Source: Ptiloglossa arizonensis (Eukaryota; Arthropoda; Insecta; Hymenoptera; Colletidae). From it: 64,000 nucleotides of DNA. Numbering within the stretch: position 1 is the stretch's first letter; the number at the start of each line of letters is the position of its first letter. The notes under the pieces were generated by a model, which saw only the letters and a list, made by a program, of their open reading frames with translations, did no database searches and was not told the origin of the DNA. Below are positions 23,700-35,854 of this stretch, piece by piece. The position numbers were made by a program, and so were the translations under genes. Location: NCBI RefSeq assembly GCF_051014685.1, contig NW_027478438.1, positions 682,001 through 746,000 on the forward strand, given 5' to 3'.

Positions 23700-26600
23700 G
23701 TATTTTTCCCCTAGGCCATTGTAGTTATTGGTTTCGAGTATCAGACTTGCGAAAATTTTGATGGTTTCTCAATCATTCCTTAATTTCTAACTCCCTAATC
23801 TCGCGAACGGATTGACGAACTCGAGATATTCCTGTTGCATCTGAAAGTAGAAACAGGCCCGATTACATTGGTGTGTGTACTTTTACCCTAGGCCATTCCA
23901 GTTATTGGTTTTGAGTATCAGAATTGCGAAAATTTTGATGGTTTCTCAACCATTCCTTAACTTCAAACTCCCATATCTCGCGAACGGATTGACGAACTCG
24001 AGAAATTCCTGTTGCATCTGAAAGTAGAAACTCGCCCGTTTACATTGGTGTGTGTACTTTTCCCCTAGGCCATTCCAGTTATTGGTTTCGAGTATCAGAC
24101 TTGCAAAAATTTTGATGATTTCTCAACCATTCCTTAACTTAAAACTCCCATATCTCGCGTTCGTATTGACGAACTCGAGAAATTCCTGTTGTATCTGAAA
24201 GCAGAAGCTCGCCCGATTACAATGGTATGTGTACTTTTCCCCTAGGCCATTCCAGTTATTGCTTTCGAGTATCAGACCAGCGAAAATTTGGATGGTTTCT
24301 CAACCATTCCTTAACTTCAAACTCCCATTTCTCGCGAACGGATTGACGAACTCGAGAAATTCCTATTGCATCTGAAAGCAGAAACTCGCCCGAATACAAT
24401 GGTGTGTTTACTTTTCCCCTAGGCCATTCCAGTTATTGTTTTCGAGTATCAGACCAGCGAAAATTTTGATGGTTTCTCAACCATTCCTCAACTTCAAACA
24501 CCCATTTCTCGCGAACGGATTGACGATCTCGAGAAATTCCTATAGCATCTGAAAGCAGAAACTCGCCCGAATACAATGGTGTGTTTACTTTTCCCCAAGG
24601 CCATTCCAGTTATTGGTTTCGAGTATCAGACCAGCGAAAATTTTGATGGTTTCTCAAGCATTCCTTAACTTCAAACTTCCATATCTCGCGAACGGATTGA
24701 CGAACTCGAGAATTTCCTGTTGCATGTGGAAGTAGAAACTCGCCCGATTACAACGGTATGTGTATTTTTGCCCTAGGCCATAGTTGTTATTGGATTCGAG
24801 TATCAGACTTGCGAAAATTTTGATGATTTCTCAACCATTCTTTAACTTCAAACTCCCATATCTCGCGAACGGATTGACGACCTCGAGAAATTCCTGTTGC
24901 ATCTGAAAGTAGAAAGTCGCCCGATTTCAACGGTGTGTGTATTTTTCCCCTAGGCCTTTGCAGTTATTGGTTTCGAATATCAGACTTGCGAAAACTTTGA
25001 TGGTTTCTCAACCATTCCTTATTTTCATACTTCCATATCTCGCGCACGGATTGACGAACTCGAGAATTTCCTATTGCATCTAAAAGCAGAAACTCGCCCG
25101 ATTACAACGGTGTGTGTACTTTTCCCCTAGTCCATTCCAGTTATTGGTTTCGAGTATCAGACCAGCGAAAATTTTGATGATTTCTCAACCATTCCTTAAC
25201 TTCAAACTCCCATATCTCGCGAACGCATTGACGAACTCGTGAAATTCCTGTTGTATCTGGAAGTAGAAACTCGCCCGATTACAACTGTATGTGTATTTTT
25301 CCCCTAGGCCATTGTAGTTATTGGTTTCGAGTATCAGACTTGCGAAAATTTTGATGGTTTCTCAAGCATTCCTTAACTTCAAACTCCCATCTCTCGCGAA
25401 CGGATTGACGAACTCGAGAAATTCCTGTTGCATCTGAAAGTAGAAAGTCGCCCGATTTCAACGGTATGTGTATTTTTCCTCTAGGCCTTTGTAGTTATTG
25501 GTTTCGAATATCAGACTTGCGAAAACTTTGATGGTTTCTCAACCATTCCTTATTTTCATACTTCCATATCTCGCGCACGGATTGACGAACTCGAGAATTT
25601 CCTATTGCATCTAAAAGCAGAAGCTCGCCCGTTTACAACGGTGTGTGTACTTTTCCCCTAGTCCGTTCCAGTTGTTGGTTTCAAGTATCAGACCAGCGAA
25701 AATTTTGATGGTTTCTCAAGCATTCCTTAACTTCAAACTCCCATATCTCGCGAACGCATTGACGAACTCGAGAAATTCCTGTTGTATCTGAATGTAGAAA
25801 GTCGCCCGATTACAATGGTGTGTGTACTTTTCCCCTAGTCCATTCCAGTTATTGGTTTCGAGTATCAGACTTGCGAAAATTTTGATGGTTTCTCAACCAT
25901 TCCTTAACTTCAAACCCCCATTTCTCGCGAACGGATTGACGAACTCGAGAAATTCCTGTTGTATCAGAAAGTAGAAACTCGCCCGATTACAATGGTGTGT
26001 GTACTTTTACCCTAGGCCATTCCAGTTATTGGTTTTTAGTATCAGAATTGCGAAAATTTTGATGGTTTCTCAACCATTCCTTAACTTCAAACTCCCATAT
26101 CTCGCGAACGGATTGACGAACTCGAGAAATTCCTGTTGCATCTGAAAGTAGAAACTCGCCCGTTTACAATGGTGTGTGTACTTTTCCCCTAGGCCATTCC
26201 AGTTATTGGTTTCGAGTATCAGACTTGCAAAAATTTTGATGATTTCTCAGCCATTCCTTAACTTAAAACTCCCATATCTCGCGATCGTATTGACGAACTC
26301 GAGAAATTCCTGTTGTATCTGAAAGCAGAAGCTCGCCCGATTACAATGGTGTGTGTACTTTTCCCCTAGGCCATTCCAGTTATTGGTTTCGAGTATCAGA
26401 CCAGCGAAAATTTTGATGGTTTCTCAACCATTCCTTAACTTCAAACTCCCATTTCTCGCGAACGCATTGACGAACTCGAGAATTTCCTGTTGCATGTGGA
26501 AGTAGAAACTCGCCCGATTACAACGGTATGTGTATTTTTGCCCTAGGCCATAGTTGTTATTGGATTCGAGTATCAGACTTGCGAAAATTTTGATGATTTC

Positions 26601-26786
26601 TCAACCATTCTTTAACTTCAAACTCCCATTTCTCGCGAACGGATTGACGAACTCGAGAAATTCCTATTGCATCTGAAAGCAGAAACTCGCCCGAATACAA
26701 TGGTGTGTTTACTTTTCCCCTAGGCCATTCCAGTTATTGGTTTCGAGTATCAGACCAGCGAAAATTTTGATGGTTTCTCAACCATT
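23700..26786 (+). repeat. 20-monomer HOR, copy D2 (one monomer lost)
   Basis: D2 follows D1 at +3540 until about 24880 and at +3363 (19 monomers) from about 24900 to 26786. The missing monomer is the one with gaatgtagcccg and tatttgtttcg (about 21365-21541 in D1). Single substitutions separate the copies, for example taatatct/taatttct near 20244/23784, ttattgctttcg near 24260, and acgctatg/acggtatg near 22100/25463. The match ends near 26787, where D1 has ccttaacttcacac and D2 has cctcaacttc. Confidence 0.85.
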
Positions 26787-28134
26787 CCTCAACTTCAAAC
26801 ACCCAATTCTCGCGAACGGATTGACGATCTCGAGAAATTCATATAGCATCTGAAAGCAGAAACTCGCCCGAATACAATGGTGTGTTTACTTTTCCCCAAG
26901 GCCATTCCAGTTATTGGTTTCGAGTATCAGACCAGCGAAAATTTTGATGGTTTCTCAAGCATTCCTTAACTTCAAACTTCCATATCTCGCCAACGGATTG
27001 ACGAACTCGAGAATTTCCTGTTGTATGTGGAAGTAGAAACTCGCCCGATTACAACGGTATGTGTATTTTTCCCCTAGGCCATTGTAGTTATTGCTTTCGA
27101 GTATCAGACTTGCGAAAATTTTGATGGTTTCTCAACCATTCCTTAACTTCAAACCCCCATTTCTCGCGAACGGATTGACGAACTCGAGAATTTCCTGTTG
27201 CATGTGGAAGTAGAAACTCGCCCGATTACAACGGTATGTGTATTTTTCCCCTAGGCCTTCGTAGTTATTGGTTCCGAGTATCAGACTTGCGAAAATTTCG
27301 ATGATTTCTCAACCATTCCTTAAATTCAAACTCCCATATCTCGCGAACGCACTGACGAACTCGAGAATATCCTGTTGTATCTGAAAGTAGAAACTCGCCC
27401 GATTACAATGGTGTGTGTACTTTTCCCCTAGGCCATTCCAGTTATTGGTTTCGAGAATCAGGCTAGCGAAAATTTTGATGGTTTCTCAACCATTCCTTAA
27501 CTTCAAACTCCCATATCTCGCGAACGGATTGACGAACTCGAGAAATTCCTATTGCATCTGAAAGCAGAAACTCGCCCGAATACAGTGGTGTGTGTACTTT
27601 TTCCCTAGGCCATTCCAGTTATTGGTTTCGAGTATCAGACCAGCGAAAATTTTGATGGTTCTTAACCATTCCCTGACTTCAATTTCCCATATCTCGCGTA
27701 CGGGTTGACGAACTCGAGAAATTCCTGTTGTATCTGGAAGTAGAAACTCGCCCGATTACAATGGTGTGTGTACTTTTTCCCTAGGCCATTCCAGTTATTG
27801 GTTTCGAGTATCAGACCAGCGAAAATTTTGATGGTTTCTCAACCATTCCTTAACTTCAAACTCCCATATCTCGCGAACGGATTGACGAACTCGAGAAATT
27901 CCTATTGCATCTGAAAGTAGAAACTCGCCCGATTACAACTGTATGTGTATTTTTCCCCTAGGCCATCCCAGTTATTGGTTTCGAGTATCAGACTTGCGAA
28001 AATTTTGATGGTTTCTCAACCATTCCTTAACTTCAAACTCCCATATCTCGCGAACGCATTGACCAACTCGCCAAATTCCTCTTGTATCTGAAAGTAGAAA
28101 CTCGCCCGATTACAATGGTGTGTGTACTTTTCCC
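26787..28134 (+). repeat. Mosaic satellite monomers without a clear HOR
   Basis: About seven and a half monomers with mixed variants (gcatgtggaag, ttccgagtat, gcactgacg, ggctagcg) and no obvious tandem multi-monomer copy nearby. The 176-bp monomer at 27608-27783 lies here. From 27.7 kb the cgtacgggttgac variant first appears; it becomes common only after 38 kb. Confidence 0.7.
27608..27783 (+). repeat. 176-bp monomer, private one-base deletion
   Basis: Reads gatggttcttaaccattccc where the norm is gatggtttctcaaccattcc. One T is lost and two nearby bases are changed. I saw this combination only here, so it is an independent deletion that has not been amplified. Confidence 0.9.
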
Positions 28135-28842
28135 CTAGTCCATTCCAGTTATTGGTTTCGAGTATCAGACGAGCGAAAATTTTGATGATTTCTCAACCAT
28201 TCCTTAACTTCAAACTCCCATATCTCGCGAACGCATTGACGAACTCGTGAAATTCCTGTTGTATCTGGAAGTAGAAACTCGTCCGATTACAACGGTATGT
28301 GTATTTTTCCCCTAGGCCATTGTAGTTATTGGTTTCGAGTATCAGACTTGCGAAAATTTTGATGGTTTCTCAACCATTCCTTAACTTCAAACCCCCATTT
28401 CTCGCGAACGGATTGACGAACTCGAGAAATTCCTGTTGTATCTGAAAGTAGAAACTCGCCCGATTACAATGGTGCGTGTACTTTTACACTAGGCCATTCC
28501 AGTTATTGGTTTCGAGTATCAGACTTGCAAAAATTTTGATGATTTCTCAACCATTCCTTAACTTCAAACTCCCATATCTCGCGAATGGATTGACGAACTC
28601 GAATATTTCCTGTTGCTTCTGAAAGTAGAAAGTCGAACGATTACAATCGTGTGTGTACTTTTTCCCTAGGTCATTCTAGTCATTCGTTTCAAGCATCAGA
28701 ATTGCGAAAATTTTGATGGTTTCTCAAGCATTCCTTAACTTCAAACTCCCATATCTCGCGAACGCATTGACGAACTCGAGAAATTCCTGTTGTATCTGAA
28801 TGTAGAAAGTCGCCCGATTACAATGGTGTGTGTACTTTTCCC
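28135..28842 (+). repeat. 4-monomer unit before the 7-monomer repeat
   Basis: The first two monomers (ctagtccattccag, gacgagcg, gaactcgtgaaattcctg) recur 708 bp (four monomers) to the right at 28843 and again at 30081. The remaining two monomers contain private changes such as gtcgaacgattacaatcg and gtcattctagtcattcg near 28630-28690. Confidence 0.75.
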
Positions 28843-30080
28843 CTAGTCCATCCAGTTATTGGTTTCGAGTATCAGACGAGCGAAAATTTTGATGATTTCT
28901 CAACCATTCCTTAACTTCAAACTCCCATATCTCGCGAACGCATTGACGAACTCGTGAAATTCCTGTTGTATCTGGAAGTAGAAACTCGTCCGATTACAAC
29001 GGTATGTGTATTTTTCCCCTAGGCCATTGTAGTTATTGGTTTCGAGTATCAGACTTGCGAAAATTTTGATGGTTTCTCAACCATTCCTTAACTTCAAACC
29101 CCCATTTCTCGCGAACGGATTGACGAACTCGAGAAATTCCTGTTGTATCTGAAAGTAGAAACTCGCCCGATTACAATGGTGTGTGTACTTTTACACTAGG
29201 CCACTCCAGTTATTGGTTTTGAGTATCAGACTTGCGAAAATTTTGATGGTTTCTCAACCATTCCTTAACTTCAAACTCCCATATCTCGCGAACGGATTGA
29301 CGAACTCGAGAAATTCCTGTTGCATCTGAAAGTAGAAACTCGCCCGTTTACAATGGTGTGTGTACTTTTCCCCTAGGCCATTCCAGTTATTGGTTTCGAG
29401 TATCAGACTTGCAAAAATTTTGATGATTTCTCAACCATTCCTTAACTTAAAACTCCCATATCTCGCGATCGTATTGACGAACTCGAGAAATTCCTGTTGT
29501 ATCTGAAAGCAGAAGCTCGCCCGATTACAATGGTGTGTGTACTTTTCCCCTAGGCCATTCCAGTTATTGGTTTCGAGTATCAGACCAGCGAAAATTTTGA
29601 TGGTTTCTCAACCATTCCTTAACTTCAAACTCCCATATCTCGCGAACGGATTGACGAACTCGAGAAATTCCTGTTGCATCTGAAAGTAGAAACTCGCCCG
29701 TTTACAATGGTGTGTGTACTTTTCCCCTAGGCCATTCCAGTTATTGGTTTCGAGTATCAGACTTGCAAAAATTTTGATGATTTCTCAACCATTCCTTAAC
29801 TTCAAACTCCCATATCTCGCGAACGGATTGACGAACTCGAGAAATTCCTGTTGCATCTGAAAGTAGAAACTCGCCCGTTTACAATGGTGTGTGTCCTTTT
29901 CCCCTAGGCCATTCCAGTTATTGGTTTCGAGTATCAGACTTGCAAAAATTTTTATGATTTCTCAACCATTCCTTAACTTCAAACTCCCATATCTCGCGAA
30001 TGGATTGACGAACTCGAATATTTCCTGTTGCTTCTGAAAGCAGAAGCTCGCCCGATTACAATGGTGTGTGTACTTTTCCC
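28843..30080 (+). repeat. 7-monomer repeat, copy E1
   Basis: This unit spans seven monomers (1238 bp including a one-base deletion near 28849) and is followed by a partial second copy. Shared markers are the gacgagcg monomer, the cccatttctcg monomer, ttggttttgag near 29215/30454 and the cttgcaaaaattttgatgat monomer with taaaactccc near 29410/30650. Confidence 0.8.
28846..29021 (+). repeat. 176-bp monomer, deletion in the junction segment
   Basis: Reads ctagtccatccag instead of ctagtccattccag. This is a private one-base loss in the T pair near the monomer start, not seen in the other copies of the same HOR monomer at 28135 and 30081. Confidence 0.9.
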
Positions 30081-30910
30081 CTAGTCCATTCCAGTTATTG
30101 GTTTCGAGTATCAGACGAGCGAAAATTTTGATGATTTCTCAACCATTCCTTAACTTCAAACTCCCATATCTCGCGAACGCATTGACGAACTCGTGAAATT
30201 CCTATTGTATCTGGAAGTAGAAACTCGCCCGATTACAACGGTATGTGTATTTTTCCCCTAGGCCATTGTAGTTATTGGTTTCGAGTATCAGACTTGCGAA
30301 AATTTTGATGGTTTCTCAACCATTCCTTAACTTCAAACCCCCATTTCTCGTGAACGGATTGACGAACTCGAGAAATTCCTGTTGTATCTGAAAGTAGAAA
30401 CTCGCCCGATTACAATGGTGTGTGTACTTTTACCCTAGGTCATTCCAGTTATTGGTTTTGAGTATCAGACTTGCGAAAATTTTGATGGTTTCTCAACCAT
30501 TCCTTAACTTCAAACTCCCATATCTCGCGAACGGATTGACGAACTCGAGAAATTCCTGTTGCATCTGAAAGTAGAAACTCGCCCGTTTACAATGGTGTGT
30601 GTACTTTTCCCCTAGGCCATTCCAGTTATTGGTTTCGAGTATCAGACTTGCAAAAATTTTGATGATTTCTCAACCATTCCTTAACTTAAAACTCCCATAT
30701 CTCGCGATCGTATTGACGAACTCGAGAAATTCCTGTTGTATCTGAAAGCAGAAGCTCGCCCGATTACAATGGTGTGTGTACTTTTCCCCTAGGCCATTCC
30801 AGTTATTGGTTTCGAGTATCAGACCAGCGAAAATTTTGATGGTTTCTCAACCATTCCTTAACTTCAAACTCCCATATCTCGCGAACGGATTGACGAACTC
30901 GAGAAATTCC
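30081..30910 (+). repeat. 7-monomer repeat, partial copy E2
   Basis: Follows E1 at about +1239 to about 30910, then diverges: E2 continues into attccggttgcatctg and gcccgtggcc, while E1 has further cttgcaaaaa monomers. Roughly 4.7 of seven monomers are shared. Confidence 0.75.
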
Positions 30911-31676
30911 GGTTGCATCTGAAAGTAGAAACTCGCCCGATTACAACGGTATGTGTATTTTTGCCCGTGGCCATTGTAGTTATTGGATTCGAGAATCAGA
31001 CTTGCGAAAATTTTGATGATTTCTCAACCATGCCTTAACTTCAAACTCCCATATCTCGCGAACGCATTGACGAACTCGAGAAATTCCGGTTGTATCTGAA
31101 TGTAGAAACTCGCCCGATTACAATGGTGTGTGTACTTTTCCCCTAGGCCATTCCAGTTATTGGTTTCGAGTATCAGACCAGCGAAAATTTTGATGGTTTC
31201 TCAACCATTCCTTAACTTCAAACTCCCATTTCTCGCGAACGGATTGACGAACTCGAGAATTTCCTATTGCATCTGAAAGCAGAAACTCGCCCGAATACAA
31301 TGGTGTGTTTACTTTTCCCCTAGGCCATTCCAGTTATTGGTTTCGAGTATCAGACCAGCGAAAATTTTGATGGTTTCTCAACCATTCCTTAACTTCAAAC
31401 TCCCATATCTCGCGGACGCATTGACGAACTCGAGAAATTCCTGTTGTATCTGAATGTAGAAACTCGCCCGATTACAATGGTGTGAGTACTTTTCCCCTAG
31501 GCCATTCCAGTTATTGGTTTCGAGTATCAGACCAGCGAAAATTTTGATGGATTCTCAACCATTCCTCAACTTCAAACACCCATTTCTCGCGAACGGATTG
31601 ACGAACTCGAGAAATTCCTATTGCATCTGAAAGCAGAAACTCGCCCGAATACAATGGTGTGTGTATTTTTGTCCTA
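30911..31676 (+). repeat. Mosaic monomers between E2 and the single-monomer run
   Basis: About four monomers with alternating gcccgaataca and gcattgacg types. Private features include gcccgtggcc near 30963, ctcgcggacgc near 31412 and gtgtgagtac near 31483. Nothing other than satellite is present. Confidence 0.7.
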
Positions 31677-32207
31677 GGCCATAGTTGTTATTGGATTCGA
31701 GTATCAGACTTGCGAAAATTTTGATGATTTCTCAACCATTCCTTAACTTCAAACTCCCATATCTCGCGAACGGATTGACGAACTCGAGAAATTCCTGTTG
31801 CATGTGGAAGTAGAAACTCGCCCGATTACAACGGTATGTGTATTTTTGTCCTAGGCCATAGTTGTTATTGGATTCGAGTATCAGACTTGCGAAAATTTTG
31901 ATGATTTCTCAACCATTCCTTAACTTCAAACTCCCATATCTCGCGAACGGATTGACGAACTCGAGAAATTCCGGTTGCATGTGAAAGTAGAAAGTCGCCC
32001 GATTTCAGCGGTATGTGTATTTTTGTCCTAGGCCATAGTTGTTATTGGATTCGAGTATCAGACTTGCGAAAATTTTGATGATTTCTCAACCATTCCTTAA
32101 CTTCAAACTCCCATATCTCGCGAACGGATTGACGAACTCGAGAAATTCCGGTTGCATGTGAAAGTAGAAAGTCGCCCGATTTCAGCGGTATGTGTATTTT
32201 TCCCCTA
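31677..32207 (+). repeat. Three successive near-identical single monomers
   Basis: Monomers starting at 31677, 31854 and 32031 all carry the rare gtcctaggccatag junction, the tggattcgag state and the gatgatttc state. The second and third also share attccggttgcatgtg followed by gatttcagcgg. Elsewhere adjacent monomers differ clearly, so this is a local one-monomer amplification, unlike the multi-monomer HORs around it. Confidence 0.85.
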
Positions 32208-32495
32208 GACGTTTGTAGTTATTTATTTCGAGTATCAGACTTGCGAAAATTTTTATGGTTTCGCAACCATTCCTTAACTTCAAACTCCCATCTCTCGCGA
32301 ACGGATTGACGAACTCGAGAAATTCCTGTTGCATCTGAAAGTAGAAAGTCGCCCGATTTCAACGGTAAGTGTATTTTTCCCCTAGGCCTTTGTAGTTATT
32401 GGTTTCGAATATCAGACTTGCGAAAACTTTGATGGTTTCTCAACCATTCCTTATGTTCATACTTCCATATCTCGCGCACGGATTGACGAACTCGA
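32208..32495 (+). repeat. Satellite monomers leading into family F
   Basis: About 1.6 monomers with a ctagacgtttg junction, tatttatttcg and cggtaagtg private changes, and the cgaatatcagacttgcgaaaactttg type that recurs near 38950, 40540 and 47805. No other content. Confidence 0.75.
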
Positions 32496-33240
32496 GAATT
32501 TCCTATTGCATCTAAAAGCAGAAACTCGCCCGATTACAACGGTGTGTGTACTTTTCCCCTAGTCCATTCCAGTTATTGGTTTCGAGTATCAGACCAGCGA
32601 AAATTTTGATGATTTCTCAACCATTCCTTAACTTCAAACTCCCATATCTCGCGAACGCATTGACGAACTCGTGAAATTCCTGTTGTATCTGGAAGTAGAA
32701 ACTCGCCCGATTACAACGGTATGTGTATTTTTCCCCTAGGCCATTGTAGTTATTGGTTTCGAGTATCAGACTTGCGAAAATTTTGATGGTTTCTCAACCA
32801 TTCCTTAACTTCAAACCCCCATTTCTCGCGAACGGATTGACGAACTCGAGAATTTCCTGTTGCATGTGGAAGTAGAAACTCGCCCGATTACAACGGTATG
32901 TGTATTTTTCCCCTAGGCCTTCGTAGTTATTGGTTCCGAGTATCAGACTTGCGACAATTTTGATGGTTTCTCAACCATTCCTTAACTTCAAACTCTCATA
33001 TTTCGCGAACGGATTGACGAACTCGAGAAATTCCTGTTGCATCTGAAACTAGAAACTCGCCCGATTACAACGGTATGTGTATTTTCCCCCTAGGCCATTG
33101 TAGTTATTGGTTTCGAGTATAAGACTTGCGAAAATTTTGATGGTTTCTCAACCATTCCTTAACTTCAAACTCCCATTCCTCGCGAACGGATTGACGAACT
33201 CGAGAAATTCCTGTTGCTTCTGAAAGTAGAAACTCGCCCG

Positions 33241-33947
33241 ATTTCAATGGTATGCTTACTTTTCCCCTAGGCCATTCCTGTTATTGGTTTCGAGTATCAG
33301 ACCAGCGAAAATTTTGATGATTTCTCAAGCATTCCTTAACTTCAAACTTCCATATCTCGCGATCGGATTGACGAACTCGAGAATTTCCTATTGCACCTGA
33401 AAGAAGAAACTCGTCCGATTACAACGGTATGTGTATTTTTGCCCTAGGCCATAGTAATTATTGGATTCGAGTATCAGACTTGCGAAAATTTCGATGATTT
33501 CTAAACCATTCCTTAAATTCAAACTCCCATATCTCGCGAACGCATTGACGAAATCGAGAAATTCCTGTTGTATATGAAAGTAGAAACTCGCCCGATTACA
33601 ATGGTGTGTGTACTTTTCCCCTAGGCCATTCCAGTTATTGGTTTGAGAATCAGACCAGCGAAAATTTTGATGGCTTCTCAACCATTCCTTAACTTCAAAC
33701 TCCCATATCTCGCGAACGGATTGACGAAATCGAGAAATTCCTGTTGCATGTGAAAGTAGACTCTCGCCCGATTACAACGGTATGTGTATCTTTCCCCTAG
33801 GCATTTGTAATTATTGGATTCGAGTATCAGACTTGCGAAAATTTTGATGATTTCTCAACCATTCCTTAAATTCAAACTCCCATATCTCGCGAACGCATTG
33901 ACGAACTCGAGAATATCCTGTTGCATCTGAAAGTAGAAACTCGCCCG
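33241..33947 (+). repeat. 4-monomer repeat, copy F-a
   Basis: Starts at atttcaatggtatgcttac. The 707-bp unit (4 x 177 minus one) has monomers with tgttattgg, aaagaagaaactcgtccg, a one-base-short tttgagaatcag monomer and a catttgtaattattgg monomer. The series recurs at 33948, 35009 and 36600. Confidence 0.8.
33624..33799 (+). repeat. 176-bp monomer of the tttgagaat lineage (first of six)
   Basis: Reads ggtttgagaatcag where the norm is ggtttcgagaatcag, losing the C of a CpG. The same deletion with the same companion variants (gatggcttctc, gaaatcgag) is present in monomers starting at 34331, 35392, 35745, 36983 and 37336. It therefore occurred once and was spread by amplification over 3.9 kb. 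Confidence 0.9.
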
Positions 33948-34654
33948 ATTTCAATGGTATGCTTACTTTTCCCCTAGGCCATTCCTGTTATTGGTTTCGA
34001 GTATCAGACCAGCGAAAATTTTGATGATTTCTCAAGCATTCCTTAACTTCAAACTTCCATATCTCGCGATCGGATTGACGAACTCGAGAATTTCCTATTG
34101 CACCTGCAAGAAGAAACTTGTCCGATTACAACGGTATGTGTATTTTTGCCCTAGGCCATAGTAATTATTGGATTCGAGTATCAGACTTTCGAAAATTTCG
34201 ATGATTTCTCAACCATTCCTTAAATTCAAACTCCCATATCTCGCGAACGCATTGACGAAATCGAGAAATTCCTGTTGTATATGAAAGTAGAAACTCGCCC
34301 GATTACAATGGTGTGTGTACTTTTCCCCTAGGCCATTCCAGTTATTGGTTTGAGAATCAGACCAGCGAAAATTTTGATGGCTTCTCAACCATTCCTTAAC
34401 TTCAAACTCCCATATCTCGCGAACGGATTGACGAAATCGAGAAATTCCTGTTGCATGTGAAAGTAGAATCTCGCCCGATTACAACGGTATGTGTATCTTT
34501 CCCCTAGGCATTTGTAATTATTGGATTCGAGTATCAGACTTGCAAAAATTTTGATGATTTCTCAACCATTCCTTAAATTCAAACTCCCATATCTCGCGAA
34601 CGCATTGACGAACTCGAGAATTTCCTGTTGTATCTGAAAGTAGAAACTCGCCCG
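33948..34654 (+). repeat. 4-monomer repeat, copy F-b
   Basis: Directly adjacent tandem copy of F-a at +707. Differences include cctgcaagaagaaacttg near 34103 and actttcgaaa near 34187. It leads into two monomers not present between F-a and F-b, so the next copy is six monomers (1061 bp) away. Confidence 0.8.
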
Positions 34655-35008
34655 ATTACAACGGTATGTGTATTTTTCCCCTAGGCCATTGTAGTTATTG
34701 GTTTCGAGTATCAGACTTGCGAAAATTTTGATGGTTTCTCAACCATTCCTTAACTTCAAACCCCCATTTCTCGCGAACGGATTGACGAACACGAGAATTT
34801 CCTGTTGCATGTGGAAGTAGAAACTCGCCCGATTACAACGGTATGTGTATTTTCCCCCTAGGCCATTGTAGTTATTGGTTTCGAGTATAAGACTTGCGAA
34901 AATTTTGATGGTTTCTCAACCATTCCTTAACTTCAAACTCCCATTCCTCGCGAACGGATTGACGAACTCGAGAAATTCCTGTTGCATCTGAAAGTAGAAA
35001 CTCGCCCG

Positions 35009-35715
35009 ATTTCAATGGTATGCTTACTTTTCCCCTAGGCCATTCCTGTTATTGGTTTCGAGTATCAGACCTGCGAAAATTTTGATGATTTCTCAAGCAT
35101 TCCTTAACTTCAAACTTCCATATCTCGCGATCGGATTGACGAACTCGAGAATTTCCTATTGCACCTGAAAGAAGAAACTCGTCCGATTACAACGGTATGT
35201 GTATTTTTGCCCTAGGCCATAGTAATTATTGGATTCGAGTATCAGAATTGCGAAAATTTCGATGATTTCTCAACCATTCCTTAAATTCAAACTCCCATAT
35301 CTCGCGAACGCATTGACGAACTCGAGAAATTCCTGTTGTATATGAAAGTAGAAACTCGCCCGATTACAATGGTGTGTGTACTTTTCCCCTAGGCCATTCC
35401 AGTTATAGGTTTGAGAATCAGACCAGCGAAAATTTTGATGGCTTCTCAACCATTCCTTAACTTCAAACTCCCATATCTCGCGAACGGATTGACGAAATCG
35501 AGAAATTCCTGTTGCATGTGAAAGTAGAATCTCGCCCGATTACAACGGTATGTGTATCTTTCCCCTAGGCATTTGTAATTATTGGATTCGAGTATCAGAC
35601 TTGCGAAAATTTCGATGATTTCTCAACCATTCCTTAAATTCAAACTCCCATATCTCGCGAACGCATTGACGAAATCGAGAAATTCCTGTTGTATATGAAA
35701 GTAGAAACTCGCCCG
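35009..35715 (+). repeat. 4-monomer repeat, copy F-c
   Basis: Third occurrence of the atggtatgcttac series, six monomers after F-b. Private changes are gacctgcg near 35068, cagaattgcg near 35245 and ttataggtttgag near 35404. The one-base-short tttgagaat monomer is retained, and a further copy of that monomer follows at 35745. Confidence 0.8.
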
Positions 35716-35854
35716 ATTACAATGGTGTGTGTACTTTTCCCCTAGGCCATTCCAGTTATTGGTTTGAGAATCAGACCAGCGAAAATTTTGATGGCTTCTC
35801 AACCATTCCTTAACTTCAAACTCCCATATCTCGCGAACGGATTGACGAAATCGA

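Larger units (their letters stand above)
32496..35854 (+). repeat. 19-monomer repeat, copy F1
   Basis: The unit starts at gaatttcctattgcatc and is 3359 bp (19 x 177 minus four deletions). Its first 1.4 kb (to about 33945) recurs at 35855-37305 at offset +3359, sharing ttccgagtat with gcgacaatttt near 32933/36292 and the atggtatgcttac monomer near 33241/36600. The rest consists of internal 4- and 6-monomer repeats. Confidence 0.75.
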
